From NCBI RefSeq assembly GCF_050947875.1, contig NC_134574.1, forward strand, positions 150,125,434 to 150,189,433: a stretch of DNA of 64,000 bases, in the 5' to 3' direction. The notes beneath the pieces are model-generated. The model was not told the DNA's origin. It ran no database searches and worked only from the letters and a program-made list of their open reading frames with translations. Below are positions 52,872 to 64,000 of the stretch, one piece after another; positions within the stretch are counted from its first letter, which is position 1, and the number at the start of each line of letters is the position of its first letter. This DNA comes from Dermacentor variabilis (taxonomy: Eukaryota; Arthropoda; Arachnida; Ixodida; Ixodidae). The translations under genes and the position numbers were made by a program.

Positions 52872-53275
52872 ACTTGATCCGACCAGTGCGAACCCTTATC
52901 GACCCCTATCGGTCGTTATCAACCTTATCCGACTAGATCTCACCCTTATAAAACCGTATCGGGCGTTATCAACCTTATCGCACTCAACCCGAGCCTTATC
53001 AACAGTTGTCAGGCGGTATAAACCTTATCACAATGGATCCTTATCAATCCTTATCTGTCTGTATCAACCTTATATAGCATGAAGCGACCCTTATTAACTC
53101 TCATCGGTCCTTATCAATCTTGTCGGAGTTGATCCGACCCTTATCAACGCTTGTCAGTGCTTATTAACCTTATCAGAATTGATCCGACAATTATAAGCCC
53201 TTATCCCTCCGCGTCCCACCATTATCAACCTTGACAAGACTTATCTAACCCCTCGTCACTCCTTATCATCCTTAT
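52872..53275. repeat. About 50-bp minisatellite, about 8 units
   Basis: Unit outline: TTGATCCGACCCTTATCAAC, CCTTATCGGTCNTTATCAAC and CTTATCNGA. GATCC-like phase marks at 52876, 52936, 52986, 53036, about 53082, 53131 and 53181 give a spacing of about 50 bp (60 for the first). CTTATCAAC is repeated within each unit. The units differ by many point changes, so the array is old. Confidence 0.85.
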
Positions 53276-54574
53276 GAACTAATTCACTGCTCAATTACCA
53301 CCACCATCGGTTTTGCTTGCGAATTTATTCAGTTTCATACATTAATTTCTTTATAGCGATTCGTCTTACGTGTCAAATGGACGGATGGACGGGTTTTCTT
53401 GTTGGGTAGGCATAAAATTGCATGTGCATTTACCAAGTTGAAGCAGAAGACACGCGGGCATGTTTGAAATTACATGGCCTGTTTGCCAAGTGTCATAGCA
53501 TACGAAGAAGTAGAGACAAAATTGTGTAAACACTAGGCGAAGTTCTCACTCGGAGTAGATCGCCACGACGATCGCCACGAGTACTTGAACTGGTGAGATG
53601 ACGAGAGTTAACGGGGCATACGAGACAGAAATGCGACGCCGACGTCGAATAATATGTCTTTCGATCTGTTTCATAACGTCCATGCTTGCTTACTCACGCT
53701 TTCCTGGGTTTTGCAGTACAATCTTTACTTCTTTTTGTTCCTTACTCGCGACGACCGTATACAATTCCTTTCGAACTAACATTTTTGTTGGTGTTGTTGT
53801 TGGTTCTTATTCGCGAGGGCGTTCGCGAGGCCGCGACAAAGGCATTACTTTACCGCTTCTTTTTTGACAGAACCGGAGTTTCCACCTTTCGTTTGAGGTT
53901 CAAACAAAGGGATCGCAGCAAAGATAACGACAGGAGGTCCGAATCTTTGAACAAGAGAAAGGAAGACAGGGACAAACCAGCTGATCGATATTGCGTACTC
54001 GGCGACAGCATAATCAATAGAGAGGTTTAGAGTTCGGCAACCAAGCGGCCTGGAGACCCAGGAAAATTGCGAGCCGCAAATGCGCATGCACAGAACCCGA
54101 GCCAGTCCTGGGCTCTTGCGTTCGAGTTGACCCAAGATGCAAAAATTGAAAACTAGCGTCGGTCCCCAAGCCGCCTTAATTCATACTCAATTAAGCATAC
54201 CTAATTAGTAGTACTAACACAGTGATTACGTTTACTACGTCTTAGTGTCTACCCTTTTTGCTCAAAACTACATTCTGTTCGTTTTCACTTGTAAGAAAAG
54301 CTTTTCTTTTTCTGTTTTCTTTTTTGGTTTCACGCACCTTTCCATTTTCTCCACTGCGGTGTTCCGAGCGCTCCACCCAACGCTACCTGCATTTGACCCA
54401 ATTCTCAAGCTCTGCTGCTCCTCTAACCCCAAGAGCAGCCTACCCAACGCGGCTTGGAGACCCATTGTCTTGGGCCCACAATTCGAAAGCTCTCGAACGT
54501 CGCGCTGAGCAAAGACGACACAGCGGCTGGTGCTAAGCATGCTAAAGACTAGAAAGTAATTGATACTGGCGCTT

Positions 54575-54611
<37 letters not shown>

Positions 54612-55300
54612 AGCAGATCACAGACAATAAAAGAAGGATGCTATCGACGGGAAAAGTCACGAATGCGGTAACGGCGGACAGGTTCATGGATACGGCAAAG
54701 CAAGGAACGTGTCAGCGATGTTTTTCTTCTTTTCCTGCGGTTTCGCCTAACGCCAACATGACGACCAAGCATCTGCATCAGCGCGCCTGTATATTTCATC
54801 CCGTTACCTGCCATGTCTGTTCATTAATTTTTTAACACACATATTTATTTATTATTATTACTACTACTTGCGTGCATACGAAGATAGAGGTGGCTGATGT
54901 TGAAGAATATACGAATAGCTATAGATACAAAACTATTATTTTCAAAATTAGATGTTATTCGAATATTCCTTCCCATCCTGGCGTTAACGGTTTTCTAGAG
55001 CACGCATACGCAGATAATTTGCCTGCGGGATTGAATAACCCAGGTGTTGACTCCGGCGGCGAACTTACATATATAGCCTGAAGTAGCCGATCCACGCAAG
55101 GCTACCGCAGAGCTTCGCTTCAAATATATTCATACATGTGCATTCGGTATGCATAATTTTTTTGTTCTTTGTCAAGCGGCATGTCAAAAACGCAGTACAC
55201 TTAAATGCAGCATACATCAGAGTTTAAGTTGGTTTTAAGCGGCAGCAGCATGATGAGCTAGCGTTGAAGAGACACTTACCTAGCCATCAAACTTCACGAG
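53276..55300. other. No gene recognised; one GT array
   Basis: A (GT)n tract lies at 54577-54610. The 114-codon plus frame at 53686-54030 has a hydrophobic start and a charged, Lys/Arg/Asp-rich end but no recognisable domain. Confidence 0.4.
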
Positions 55301-55500
55301 ATTAACAGTGGTAGGACAAGGAACATCCAGGCTGAAGCCAACGTTTGAACAAGGCGAATGTTCTTTGTCAGGGCTACTGCCTTGACGAAGACAGCTACCC
55401 TTGTAGAAAAGTTGACTTTCAGCGACCTTCCTGGTTCTACCACTGTTAATATCTTCAAGCATCCATCTTCTTGTGAACCACTCTCTTGTTACGGAGTTTA
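55301..55500 (+). mobile_element. Penelope-like element 3' end forming a palindrome
   Basis: The plus strand has GCCTTGACGAAGACAGCTAC, CCTTGTAGAAAAGTTGACTT, TCAGCGACCTTCCTGG, TTCTACCACTGTTAAT and CAAGCATCCATCTTCTTGTG, the same block order as 12823-12938 on the minus strand. The preceding 75 bp (55301-55375) is an inverted copy of 55377-55450. It opens ATTAACAGTGGTAG and shows CAACGTTTGAACAAGG and TCTTTGTCAGGGC, so the two halves meet at about 55376. This is a head-to-head pair of element ends with no intervening body. Confidence 0.6.
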
Positions 55501-55828
55501 GCAAAAGAAGCTTCCAGAGTGAGTCGCAATTATCCCGTCTCCCGTCTCTTACTCGCTCTTCCAAGTTATCCTCAAGCCATCGCTTAATCATATCAATCCC
55601 TCTAGCTCATCGGACTAATTCCACTGGCGCAGAAAAACGAGGATATCATAACTCGTGGCTTGATATTACCGCTATTCGTAGCATGATATTAGAGAGGCTT
55701 AGCTTGTGCGGTATTCCGGGTATACGATGATGGTCATGATTTCTTCGCATATCCTTTGAAACGCGGTGGTGACAAGCAGTCAGCTAGACTGAGTTAATCA
55801 GGCACGCTATGCATGCTTTTCAATCTAG
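55501..55828. other. No gene recognised
   Basis: Nothing identified except GTGACAAGCAGTCAG at about 55769, which also occurs at about 56347 inside the next element. Confidence 0.45.
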
Positions 55829-56412
55829 CATTTTAACGCTAAAGCGCTAAGGGTCCCCTGTCGCAGAAAATCCGACGTTGGCGTCCAGCGTCGGTGACCG
55901 GCGACGTCGTTTCGGTAAAAAGAATTTCGAACAACACATACCCAGGCCCCTCCATGTGGCGCAAGGAAGTTATTGAGCTGATTGAATTTCTCAAGGTAAA
56001 ATACGTAGAAAAAGAGTAAAGTATGACTTACACTAAACCTACAGACATGATAGCGTCGGATTGTAATTTCAATATACGAGAAAACATAATTCTGTTACGC
56101 GAAAACTCGAACAAACCCTTGCCGGCCACGGCATTCTCCATTTCCGCGAGCCGGCGCCCGAATATCTTGGAAGCCACGGAGTGGGCGCACCCGGTTCCTT
56201 GCAACACCTCCAGATGGCGCTCGCCTCCGCCGCATCGCGGCCCACGCAAGGGGCCGCGTTTCTACCAGAAAGCTCGCCTTCGTGCATAGCGTTCGCCGCC
56301 AACGTTTCCCGGTAACGGTAAACATTACGGTTACATATGGGAAGCGTGACAAGCAGTCAGGGTTCTTTGAATGCTATCACGTTCCACTCTTGAAGGTGAC
56401 GTATCCCTTTAA
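55829..56412. mobile_element. Short inverted-repeat element, copy 2
   Basis: Starts ATTTTAACGCTAAAGCGCTA, AGGGTCCCCTGTCGCAGAAA and ends GAATGCTATCACGTTCCACT, CTTGAAGGTGACG. Both ends parallel the copy at 44607-45062 (ATTTTAACGCGACAGCGTTA..., ...GAACGCTGTCGCGTTCCGCT, CTTGAAGGCGA). The interior differs. It contains CAGATGGCGCTCGCCTCCGC and CGCATCGCGGCCCACGCAAG, likely a subfamily-specific core. Frames of 73-90 codons on either strand are by-products. Confidence 0.65.
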
Positions 56413-56501
56413 TCATTTTTGTCTCCTTCAAAACTTCGCTATCTACCTGGTACCGATATCTATGCCTGTAACGGATCCAGTATCAATATTTACCCTGCTT
56501 T

Positions 56502-56700
56502 TTTCCACCAATACTCTAAACGACTTTTGCTTATCCCGCTTGCTGACCGGTTAATGCTTCCATCCAATTTAAATCAAAGCGCCTCTGGAAGGTGTACGTT
56601 ACCTACCGGTCTCACTGGGTCGATCCCTTCGCATTCCGTTAGGATGTTCTCAGTGGTCACCGGATTTTTGCTGCACCATACGGATACCTGATGTTGCCAG
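56502..56700 (-). pseudogene. Decayed coding fragment, unrecognised
   Basis: One minus frame is open for about 66 codons apart from a single TGA: WQHQVSVWCSKNPVTTENIL, TECEGIDPVRPVGNVHLPEA, L, stop, FKLDGSINRSASGISKSRLE and YWWKK. The sequence has protein-like composition (Trp, Cys and His spacing), unlike the random frames nearby. The CSKNPVTTENILTEC part faintly recalls the C...H/E..LxxC endings of LINEs. I have an impression of seeing it repeated in tick genomes but cannot assign a family. Confidence 0.5.
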
Positions 56701-59700
56701 TATCTGCTCCGGTGTGTTTTTTGTGCTTAGGCGGATTGCGTAGACGTATTGGTGGCGCCACCTCGCGGCGCGAATCTCAACCAGACAAACACAGAGCTAA
56801 TATTGCACTACCTAAGTGTATGCTACTTCCCTCTTGGCGTCAATTTTCGGTGGCGGCGTAATGGTGAACACGTTGTGCCTTTTGGGTATCTTTTTTTTTT
56901 TTCGACAAGAACTCTAAGGCATTGTGCACGGTTAGATGAAGCGTCAGAAGACGTCGCCACCAGAGTTCGGTAAACCGGTATCACTGAAACGCCCATGCGT
57001 ATACCGGAATACAGTACACGCTAAAACTCTCTTTACCGCGTATAAATGCCAAGGAGTGGAAAAGATTGAAAAATATAGCTCCATCACAAAAAAAATAGCA
57101 AAGACGAGAAAGCCAACTAGCGGCACTTCAAGTGCCTTTCCAAATTCAATAGGCGGCTTCGTAAGTGCATTTACGCTCTTTTGGATGCTGAAGACCAAAC
57201 GATCTAAATAGAAAGTACCTGAAGGATCAGTCCACATCCGTTCCGATTTGCGAGTTAGCCTTGCCCGTCAATGGCCGCTCCAGGCACGCGTCGACGAACT
57301 TGTACTATTAGAGCCCGGGTACGCATCGGTAAGCTCTCTGTTTTCTAATGGTACGATGGCGTCTTCTAGCATGTACTCAGCAAATTGCGGCTGTTTCCTA
57401 GCTTTTAGTGGCTACATTTTCGTCCCACTACGTCCTTTCTTTTCGTTATTTCTTTCGTGGGCAAACATGCGATGCACAACAGCCTTCACGTAACATAAAC
57501 GGGCCTGAATGTTTATATTTAGTTCCATGCTGACGTTATGCAAGGAAATGGAAAAGATAACACGAACCGATGCAAAACTAAATATAATTTCCTATCGCAA
57601 GCAATATGTCATCCTAGCGTGCATCTCGGAGGCTCACATGACGCGCAAGAGGCTTCAGATAAGTGGCTTCACGAATCCGTGCTTCCACGAAGTATAAATT
57701 GTTATACGAAGTAAAGAAAAGTTTGACGGCAAGGCATACAATGCCATCAATTAATTGCATCCTTCACTTATTATTATCTTCCTTCAACCTTGCGGAGAAT
57801 CATTCACCTCGCAAACTGTAAAGTCATTGTACCCACTGAAATCTCTTCGTTATGTTCACTTTATAGAATCTTTGAGGCTCGCCAATTATTCACTATTCCT
57901 TACTGACTCTGAGGAACTCGCGGTATAATGTATATCATACCGCGAGTTTTGGAATAACCATAATATAAGCTGTAAAGGTCACCCTCTGCATAAACAAACT
58001 AAAGCGAGAGGTGCTTGAGATGCGCCGTTTGCGTTCATCGTAAGTAAACAGGGCTTCAGCGATGCCGTCATGTAAGACATTACCATATTTCGGCGTTGTT
58101 GGTATGTTTCCACACAATTTCATAATGTTTGTCCATTATCTACACCTTGTGTTGTTTTGCTTTGCTTCTTTGCTCAGTAAAGTGATATCACGTGGTACAT
58201 ATTCGTGTTATTTTCCAAAATAGTTATTGGATGCCAGAGCTGTGTCCATGCGTTTCCGTTGCCTTCGTTCTTTAGCCTTATTTCCTTCGCTCGATTTAGC
58301 TGGGGTGTCAGATGGAGAGGGTTGGCGACGTGCTTTCTCCTTCGTTTCCCTTCCATTGGGCTAAGACGCTATCAGTGGTAAATTACACAGTATATACACT
58401 ATCTAAAAGAGAGGGTTCGTACGACGCGTGGGTGTATCAAAAAAAAAGAAAGGGAATTTGAAGAAAAGAGAGGTAGGTCAGGTAATCAAGTACACATTAA
58501 CAAGAGTTGCACAGTGTCCCCAAAATCTAGACCGCTGTGAGAAAAAGAGCAAGGATTTAGTGGATCGGATGGCGGTCGAGGTTGCGACGCAGGAAAGCGC
58601 TCATACAGAGTCAAGAAAAGGAGAGATTAGGCAATAAATGAAAACAATGAAGAAAAAAAAGAAAGAAAGCGAGAAACAGCGCGATGCGAGAGGTAAGCGT
58701 ACGAGACCGGAGAGACGGTCATTACACAAAGGCACGCCCGACGTGATGAGAAACGCTAATTCCCGTGTTGACGGTGGCCACCATCCCCCCCCCCCCGCTC
58801 GTTCTCTTCACTTCTGCTCACCGAACCGCGCGCAGAGTAAGCTGCCTCGTAACTTTGTGTACTTCCTTAGTGGCACGAAGAGCTTTACTTTGCACCGGTG
58901 TAGCACCGGGGCGTTCGGATCGGTGTGTGTGCGCTAGCCTGCGCCTGTTTGACTGTGCCTGCGTTCGAACGTGCGTGAGTTTGCTTTTGCCTCGTGCCTA
59001 TGTTTGTATGTGCCCGCGCGTGCGTTTGTTTCCGTGCTTACGTGTGTGTGTGTGTGTGCGCGAGAGTGTGTTTTTCTGTGCGTGCGCGTCGAATGGGTGT
59101 ATGTGTTAGTAGTTGAGAGGTTCGGCCTACGCTGCTAATGACAGTGACCCGAAAACCCTGCGCCCCGTTGTCTCCGCCATCCCCCTTTCACCCCATTTGA
59201 GAAGGAAGAGCACGATCAAATTGCCGGAGCCGTCTCGACAACTACGTGCAGTAGAGTGACAGCTTGCGGGTAGCGTCTCGGCCAACCAGGAAAGAAAATT
59301 ACGAGAAGGAAGCTGTGCTCTCCGTTTTCCGCCTCTTGTCGTCCTCGGCGTGACGTCGACTGAATGTGATTACGTCACGGAAGCATCAGTAGCGCGCGAC
59401 GGGCGATTTCTGTTCTTCGTCCCTGCTTCAGGAACACGCGACCGGCTCTCTTCACTGATCGGCCGACACAAGGCTGCACTTCACTGCACATAATTGGTGA
59501 GGCGAAGTATATCTCGACACCGCGCTGGGTCGGCCATGCTCCTGTTTTCGCGGAGCGATGAGAATTCTTAGAAACGCAAAAAAAAAGAAGAAAGAAAGCA
59601 AACATGAGGCATTCACAAGACGAAAGAAGTGCGGCTGCTCTGTTTTCTCGGTTGCTGTCCTTAACAGGCGCACCAGGTGAGTGAGACTATCGCATTAAAA

Positions 59701-59768
59701 TGAACTTGCGACAGCGCGGGATGGGCAAGCAGAGGGGGAGGGGAGGGGGACGGCAATCAATCAAGTTA
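56701..59768. other. No gene recognised
   Basis: A 91-codon plus frame (56936-57211), Lys- and Thr-rich, has no domain I recognise. A 12-bp inverted pair AACTCGCGGTAT/ATACCGCGAGTT is at 57915-57948. A GT tract lies at about 59043-59058. Otherwise nothing. Confidence 0.4.
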
Positions 59769-60002
59769 AAAAAAAATTCTGGGGTTTTGCGCAGCGAAAG
59801 CACTATCTGAATACGAGGCAAGCCATAGTGAGGGACTTGAAATTAATTTCTACCACGTGGGCTTTTTTAAAGCGCACTTCAATCTAAGCGCGCAATAATT
59901 TTTGCGTTTCGAACCCCCTCGAAATTCAGCCGCCTCGGTCGGAATCGAACCCGTGACCTCAAGCTCAGCAGTGCAACGCTATAGCCGCTAGGCTACCGCG
60001 AC
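59769..60002 (-). mobile_element. tRNA-derived SINE (Ruka-like), diverged
   Basis: On the minus strand it starts CGTCGCGGTAGCCTAGCGGC, with B box GGGTTCGATTCCGACC, then GGCGGCTGAATTTCGAGGGG, GTTCGAAACGCAAAA, TTGCGCGCTTAGATTGAAGT, GCGCTTTAAAAAAGCCCACG, TGGTAGAAATTAATTTCAAG, TCCCTCACTATGGCTTGCCT, CGTATTCAGATAGTGCTTTC and GCTGCGCAAAACCCCAGAAT, then a T-rich tail. All blocks follow the 52234-52475 copy. Target duplications are not clear. Confidence 0.8.
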
Positions 60003-60023
60003 GGGCAGGATTCGATCCTGCCC
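60003..60023. other. Perfect 9-bp hairpin at the SINE head
   Basis: GGGCAGGAT and ATCCTGCCC flank a TCG loop, touching the SINE 5' end. It looks like an isolated tRNA T arm, so it may be a remnant of a second tRNA-like unit. Confidence 0.7.
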
Positions 60024-61514
60024 TTTTATCTTCGACTCGCCCAGATATGCTTGGCTTTGAGTCTTGGGCCGATGAATCGATTCGACACGACTGTGTTGGA
60101 CACATACCAATTTTCGTTTTTAGTTTCTTGTCGGGCAGCCCTGTACTCCGAGAATTGTCAGGCAACATTGTGTACCCATAATTCCTCAGTCGTTTGTGTG
60201 TGTTCTTGGACTGGCGCTCCACGACTGCCGCAAGACCGGGTTCTTACGATTGGTTGGCATGTGTAAAAAAAATCTTGAAAATGTGATCGTCTCGCCATTT
60301 GTTATCTGTCCAAGGAGAGGTCGCTACTTCCAACGTGCTACATGGAATCAGGACAATTATGGCTTCTATGGTTGGGACGCTTCATAGTGTTACGTTGTAG
60401 GACGAAATGTCGCGAGACTGCGTCAGCCACGTGGGCCGCAATAAACGCAGGGCTTTGCGCCGTGCGAAATTTTGCTCCGGGATACCTGCCTTTTGAATTA
60501 GCTACAACACGACACCTACAGCAAGACAGCTGATTTCTGTAAAGCGCAAAGATGCACTTCACCATTGGGTCTCGAAAGAATGCGGACACCCGTGAATTCT
60601 CTTCTTGACAACGTCTGTTCGAAGTTCCCTTCGTTGAAACTGTAGCAAATGAAATCTACAATACGTACAGGGTCAGCTGCACATAAAAAAAAAACATTCT
60701 GGCTGCAGATTTAAGAAAGTGGTTTAGGTTATGTTAGGTAACGTTAGGTAAAGTTAAGTTCAGAACAACATGAGGCTTGCCGTGAGGTTACCAATTTTTT
60801 TTAGGTTAGAAGCTGATGACGGCAGCCGCACAAGAAATAGAGATGAAGTTCTTTTCCGCGAGCACTTGGAAATTTGCACGTTCTTTTGCCTTTACAGGCG
60901 ACGAATCGCCCTCGTTTCACGGCACACTCAGTCCGGTTGAGAAATCGTAATAACCGAAACATCGTTAATCCTCGACAAAAGCAGGCAGAAAGAACGAAAA
61001 GAGAAACCGCTTGTGCCTACTTCTGTCTTGTACAACGAAAACGACTACCAAGACAAATAAGGCAGGGCGCGCAAAAGCACATCGCCGCTGCCGCCACCGC
61101 TGCCGCCGCTGTGGCGCCGCCATATAGTACGGCGCCCAATCGAACCAATTACGGGGCAGCCAGAAACCCCGCTCGTAGAATTAATTCGATCGCCCTCCTT
61201 CCTCTTGCAGAACGCACGCATATAACTCGTATGCTATGGTCGTATTGGAACACGAGGGCTTCGAGATTATAATATATATAAGAGGAAGAGGAAAACGCTT
61301 AAATAGAACGAACGAGCTCCGCTTTGCCGGGAACAAATTCCAGAGCGCGACAAATTGCGTTACGACTACGGGACGCGTTAAAAGCACCGGAATGCCCCGT
61401 CCGCTTAATTCGGTTCAGGCAGAAGCGGCGGCGGCAGCCTTACCGGCCTTGCCCGCACTGACCATTAATAGACACTGAGGCTGACATGTTCCCATCTTTT
61501 CGTTTACGCGTTCT
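60024..61514. other. No gene recognised
   Basis: At 60723-60760 GGTTTAGGTTATGTTAGGTA followed by ACGTTAGGTAAAGTTAAG is a degenerate TTAGG-like stretch. GC-rich trinucleotide text (GCCGCT) is at 61.09-61.12 kb. No gene evidence. Confidence 0.45.
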
Positions 61515-61543
61515 CCTTTCTTTCTTTCTTTCTTTCTTCCTTC

Positions 61544-61610
<67 letters not shown>

Positions 61611-61616
61611 TCCTTT
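61515..61616. repeat. (TTTC)n microsatellite
   Basis: About 25 units with a TTCC interruption near 61537. Confidence 0.97.
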
Positions 61617-63294
61617 TTTTTCCCGGAAACCTGAGGGTATTCGGGTGAACGGCGGGATGAGGGGCAGGGTCAGTCAGAATGACGAAGGATGAGAATCGCT
61701 TAGCGTCCATAATCGTATTACGGGCGGTGGCACGCTATCCGAACTTGAACCACATGCCGTCCGCCTATGCTGCCTTTAATATAGGGCTATAGGCCAGGAT
61801 ATAAAAGCCGGGTTACTTTTTCTTCGTTCGTATTCTCCCTTTATTTTTTTTCGATTAGTTATTCGTCGACTCGTTTTAATGTTGGCAATACCTCTTTCGC
61901 GACGTTCAATTATACAGCACCACGGAACGGCGTGGGCTCTTATTGCTCTGCACTATTCCACGAAACAAATACGTTCGTGTAAAAGCGGAATAATATTAGG
62001 TGTGGTGTACGCCTATATTTTCGAGACTGCGAATACGTATCGAATTGTATTTGTCACTTGATTCATGCGTTGCTATAAACTTGCAATTGAAAACTTCCGA
62101 CTGCTTATTTCTCTATCCAAATATAGAACCTGAGCTCAAGCAACTGAAAAAAAAAGCGTGTTGCTAATCCGGCTCAACCATGAAAATACGTTGCCGTTCA
62201 TATAACCCCTACAGTTCCAATAAGTGTACCTCAGTAATTATTAAAGATGCGCAGTGTTCTGAGCTAATGCGGAAATGAGTTACGTTTGACGATATGGTTT
62301 TTTTAGCCAAAGTGGGGCCCAGTACCTGCTGTGTCTGTTAAGGCATTCAAAAATTATTTTTTTTATATTCCTTCGAATGTTGAATGAAAACTTTTCTTTC
62401 TTTGGTACCTTTACATGGCATTTTATCCGAAAGTTACACTGATCGAACCCTTCTAAAATGAAGTTAGCTCCAGCAGAATCAGGACGCAAACAAAGGGAGC
62501 GGTTGTATTCCGTAGTAATGAAGAGGTCATTTCGGCGTTAATGAAATTGGGATGGACCCGCTAGGGGCGCGTAATCCGGTTCACCGTTGCTCGCGAACCC
62601 GGGGTCACGGCATATGGCGCCCACACGACGCGGCGCCGGCGGCAGTGCTCATAACCGTTTGTCCTCCGCTTCGTGGGTCTGTAATTAAGCCTCTGGACTC
62701 TGCCAGTGTCCTCGGGGTGGTTGAGAGGGATGGGCAGATTCTGCTGGAAGGGGGGGGGGGGGCGGAGAGGGGTTTGCGAGGCATGGATGAGATTTTCAAC
62801 GTGCTTCAGCTCCATTAACGGGAAACCCGTGCTTCAGACAGGGCTCATTTGCAAACTTGTCTCTAACTTCCTCCTCCTCCTCGTCGCCCCCCCCTCCTAC
62901 ACCACCCTTGGCCTACCGTCATCCTGTATACCCTCTCCCACCTAATCGTGGGTCACGACAAGTTTAATCCCACGACTAATCTAATTCGGTGACGCTATCA
63001 GCGTCGGTTCTGACGGTGGAAGGGGACCAGTGATAAGACGGAAATAACGTTTCAGTCAAACGTCAGGCCGAGGTCTTGTTTCATTAATTTCCGCGCCGAC
63101 CGCTGCTCGACGTCGCCGACATCACCGCGTGACGTCAGATATTTAGTCCTACGCTGTAAGAATGGGCGCACTTATTTGCCATATATAGAAAGCTAGGGTG
63201 ACTAGCTCAATTCACTTTTTGTTTTCAAATGCAAAGTAATTCTGATGTTTGAAATAAAATATAGACACAAACAAACAAAAACCAAACAAGCAAG

Positions 63295-63325
<31 letters not shown>

Positions 63326-64000
63326 ATTGAGCAATGCATAGGAATTGGACTTTAGTTTGCTACCTTTTGGACAGGCTGGACATGATTTTAATGATCGAGT
63401 AGCGGCAAAGCAGCGCCCACATACTGAACAAGTACGGGCATCAAAATTTAATGCACCACTTAATTTACTTATATCTTATTGCTTTCTTTAAAAAGAAGTT
63501 AGCTTTCGGCCCCATAAACACGGCACGAAGCCTCAAATCCTCAAGGGCGACACAAGCAATTAATTACAGACCTGAGACGCTCTCGAGTACGCACACAGGA
63601 CACGTCTCGTACCCTGTCTTTTTATTTATGTCAGTTAAACACGTTTCATGTCTGGAATACGCGCCAAGTATCCCAACTTTCTCCTCCAATTATAATTAAT
63701 TACGTCCCCGTTTACAGGATCCGCTCAAAACGCGCGTCAGGCGCTGTTCGGCTTCCAGCGTGAAAGCGGATGCCCACCACGTGACCGAAAGCGGAAGCGG
63801 TGGTCGCGCGGGTATCACAAACAACTTAAGAACAACTTAAGAGCCCACCGCCAGTCAGCCTGCGGTGCGGTGCTTGCAGGCCACGTAATGACCTTGTCGG
63901 TGACAGCCGCCAAATTGGCCCTTCCAACTGTTCGCATCGTTTGCACACAATGCAGCGACAGCGCGTCTCGGACGACAGACGGTCGTTTGCAAAGTAATGT
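61617..64000. other. No gene recognised
   Basis: ATATAAAAGC at 61799 is a good TATA-box match but has no supported transcript. A poly-G run near 62750, an (AATA)n tract at about 63294-63326, and a CRE palindrome at 63130. No coding evidence. Confidence 0.4.

Noticed and set aside
53686..54030. Secreted or membrane protein (hydrophobic start, charged end)
   Set aside because: A second open frame overlaps in another phase, and no domain or splice context supports it.
56936..57211. 91-codon Lys/Thr-rich plus frame as a small gene
   Set aside because: No recognisable domain; a 97-codon frame covers the same DNA on the other strand.
60723..60760. True telomere
   Set aside because: Too short and degenerate, and internal to the window.
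61799..61850. TATA-box promoter (ATATAAAAGC)
   Set aside because: A single motif with no coding exon, initiator or transcript evidence.

Overview
This window looks like non-coding, repeat-saturated nuclear DNA from a hard tick (Ixodidae, probably Metastriata). The strongest basis is a tRNA-derived SINE closely resembling the tick Ruka family (best copy 52234-52475, minus). Decayed CR1-like, RTE-like and I/Jockey-like LINE 3' ends, Penelope-like 3' ends, and a fold-back element carrying tRNA-like arms fit the same origin. The assignment is from recognition, not a database search. Nothing looks prokaryotic: there are no operons, no closely packed genes and no ribosome-binding sites.

I found no host protein-coding gene that I can support. 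Almost every long open frame is explained by a microsatellite (FLSFFLSF from TTTC arrays, IYIYIY from TA arrays, CMYVCMYV from CATA arrays, NQSINQSI from CAAT arrays), by a pyrimidine-rich satellite, or by chance in GC-rich DNA. The recognisable coding sequence is all retroelement debris: a CR1-type reverse transcriptase C-terminal half with a damaged catalytic box (30970-31925, minus), two I/Jockey-type LINE C-termini (46425-47240, plus; 48512-49015, minus), three RTE-type LINE 3' ends in the same orientation (26576-26850, 30034-30310, 34113-34310), and an unrecognised decayed frame (56502-56700, minus).

Layout. 1-16 kb: simple repeats, a 740 bp long-inverted-repeat element (2345-3087), a SINE, and a Penelope-like 3' end at 12.8 kb. 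16-24 kb: a short fold-back inside a TA array, a SINE fragment, a LINE 3'UTR, and clustered CCAAT plus TGACGTCA motifs. 24.3-26 kb: a satellite of about 261 bp whose reading frame is kept from unit to unit. 26-36 kb: LINE debris, TA and CATA arrays, then the large fold-back element with a tRNA-like sequence in each arm (35750-36480). 36-48 kb: GC-rich stretch, a 263 bp GATA array, a 12-bp minisatellite, a short inverted-repeat element, and a LINE 3' end. 48-57 kb: LINE 3' ends, a degenerate CACGC-rich array with a SINE in it, a 50-bp minisatellite, a palindromic Penelope-like 3' end, and a second copy of the inverted-repeat element. 57-64 kb: mostly featureless, with one SINE.

The features do not form a pathway. 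The informative content is the mobile-element and tandem-repeat biology: repeated tRNA-like promoter modules inside inverted-repeat elements, TA arrays abutting element ends, and satellites with preserved frames.
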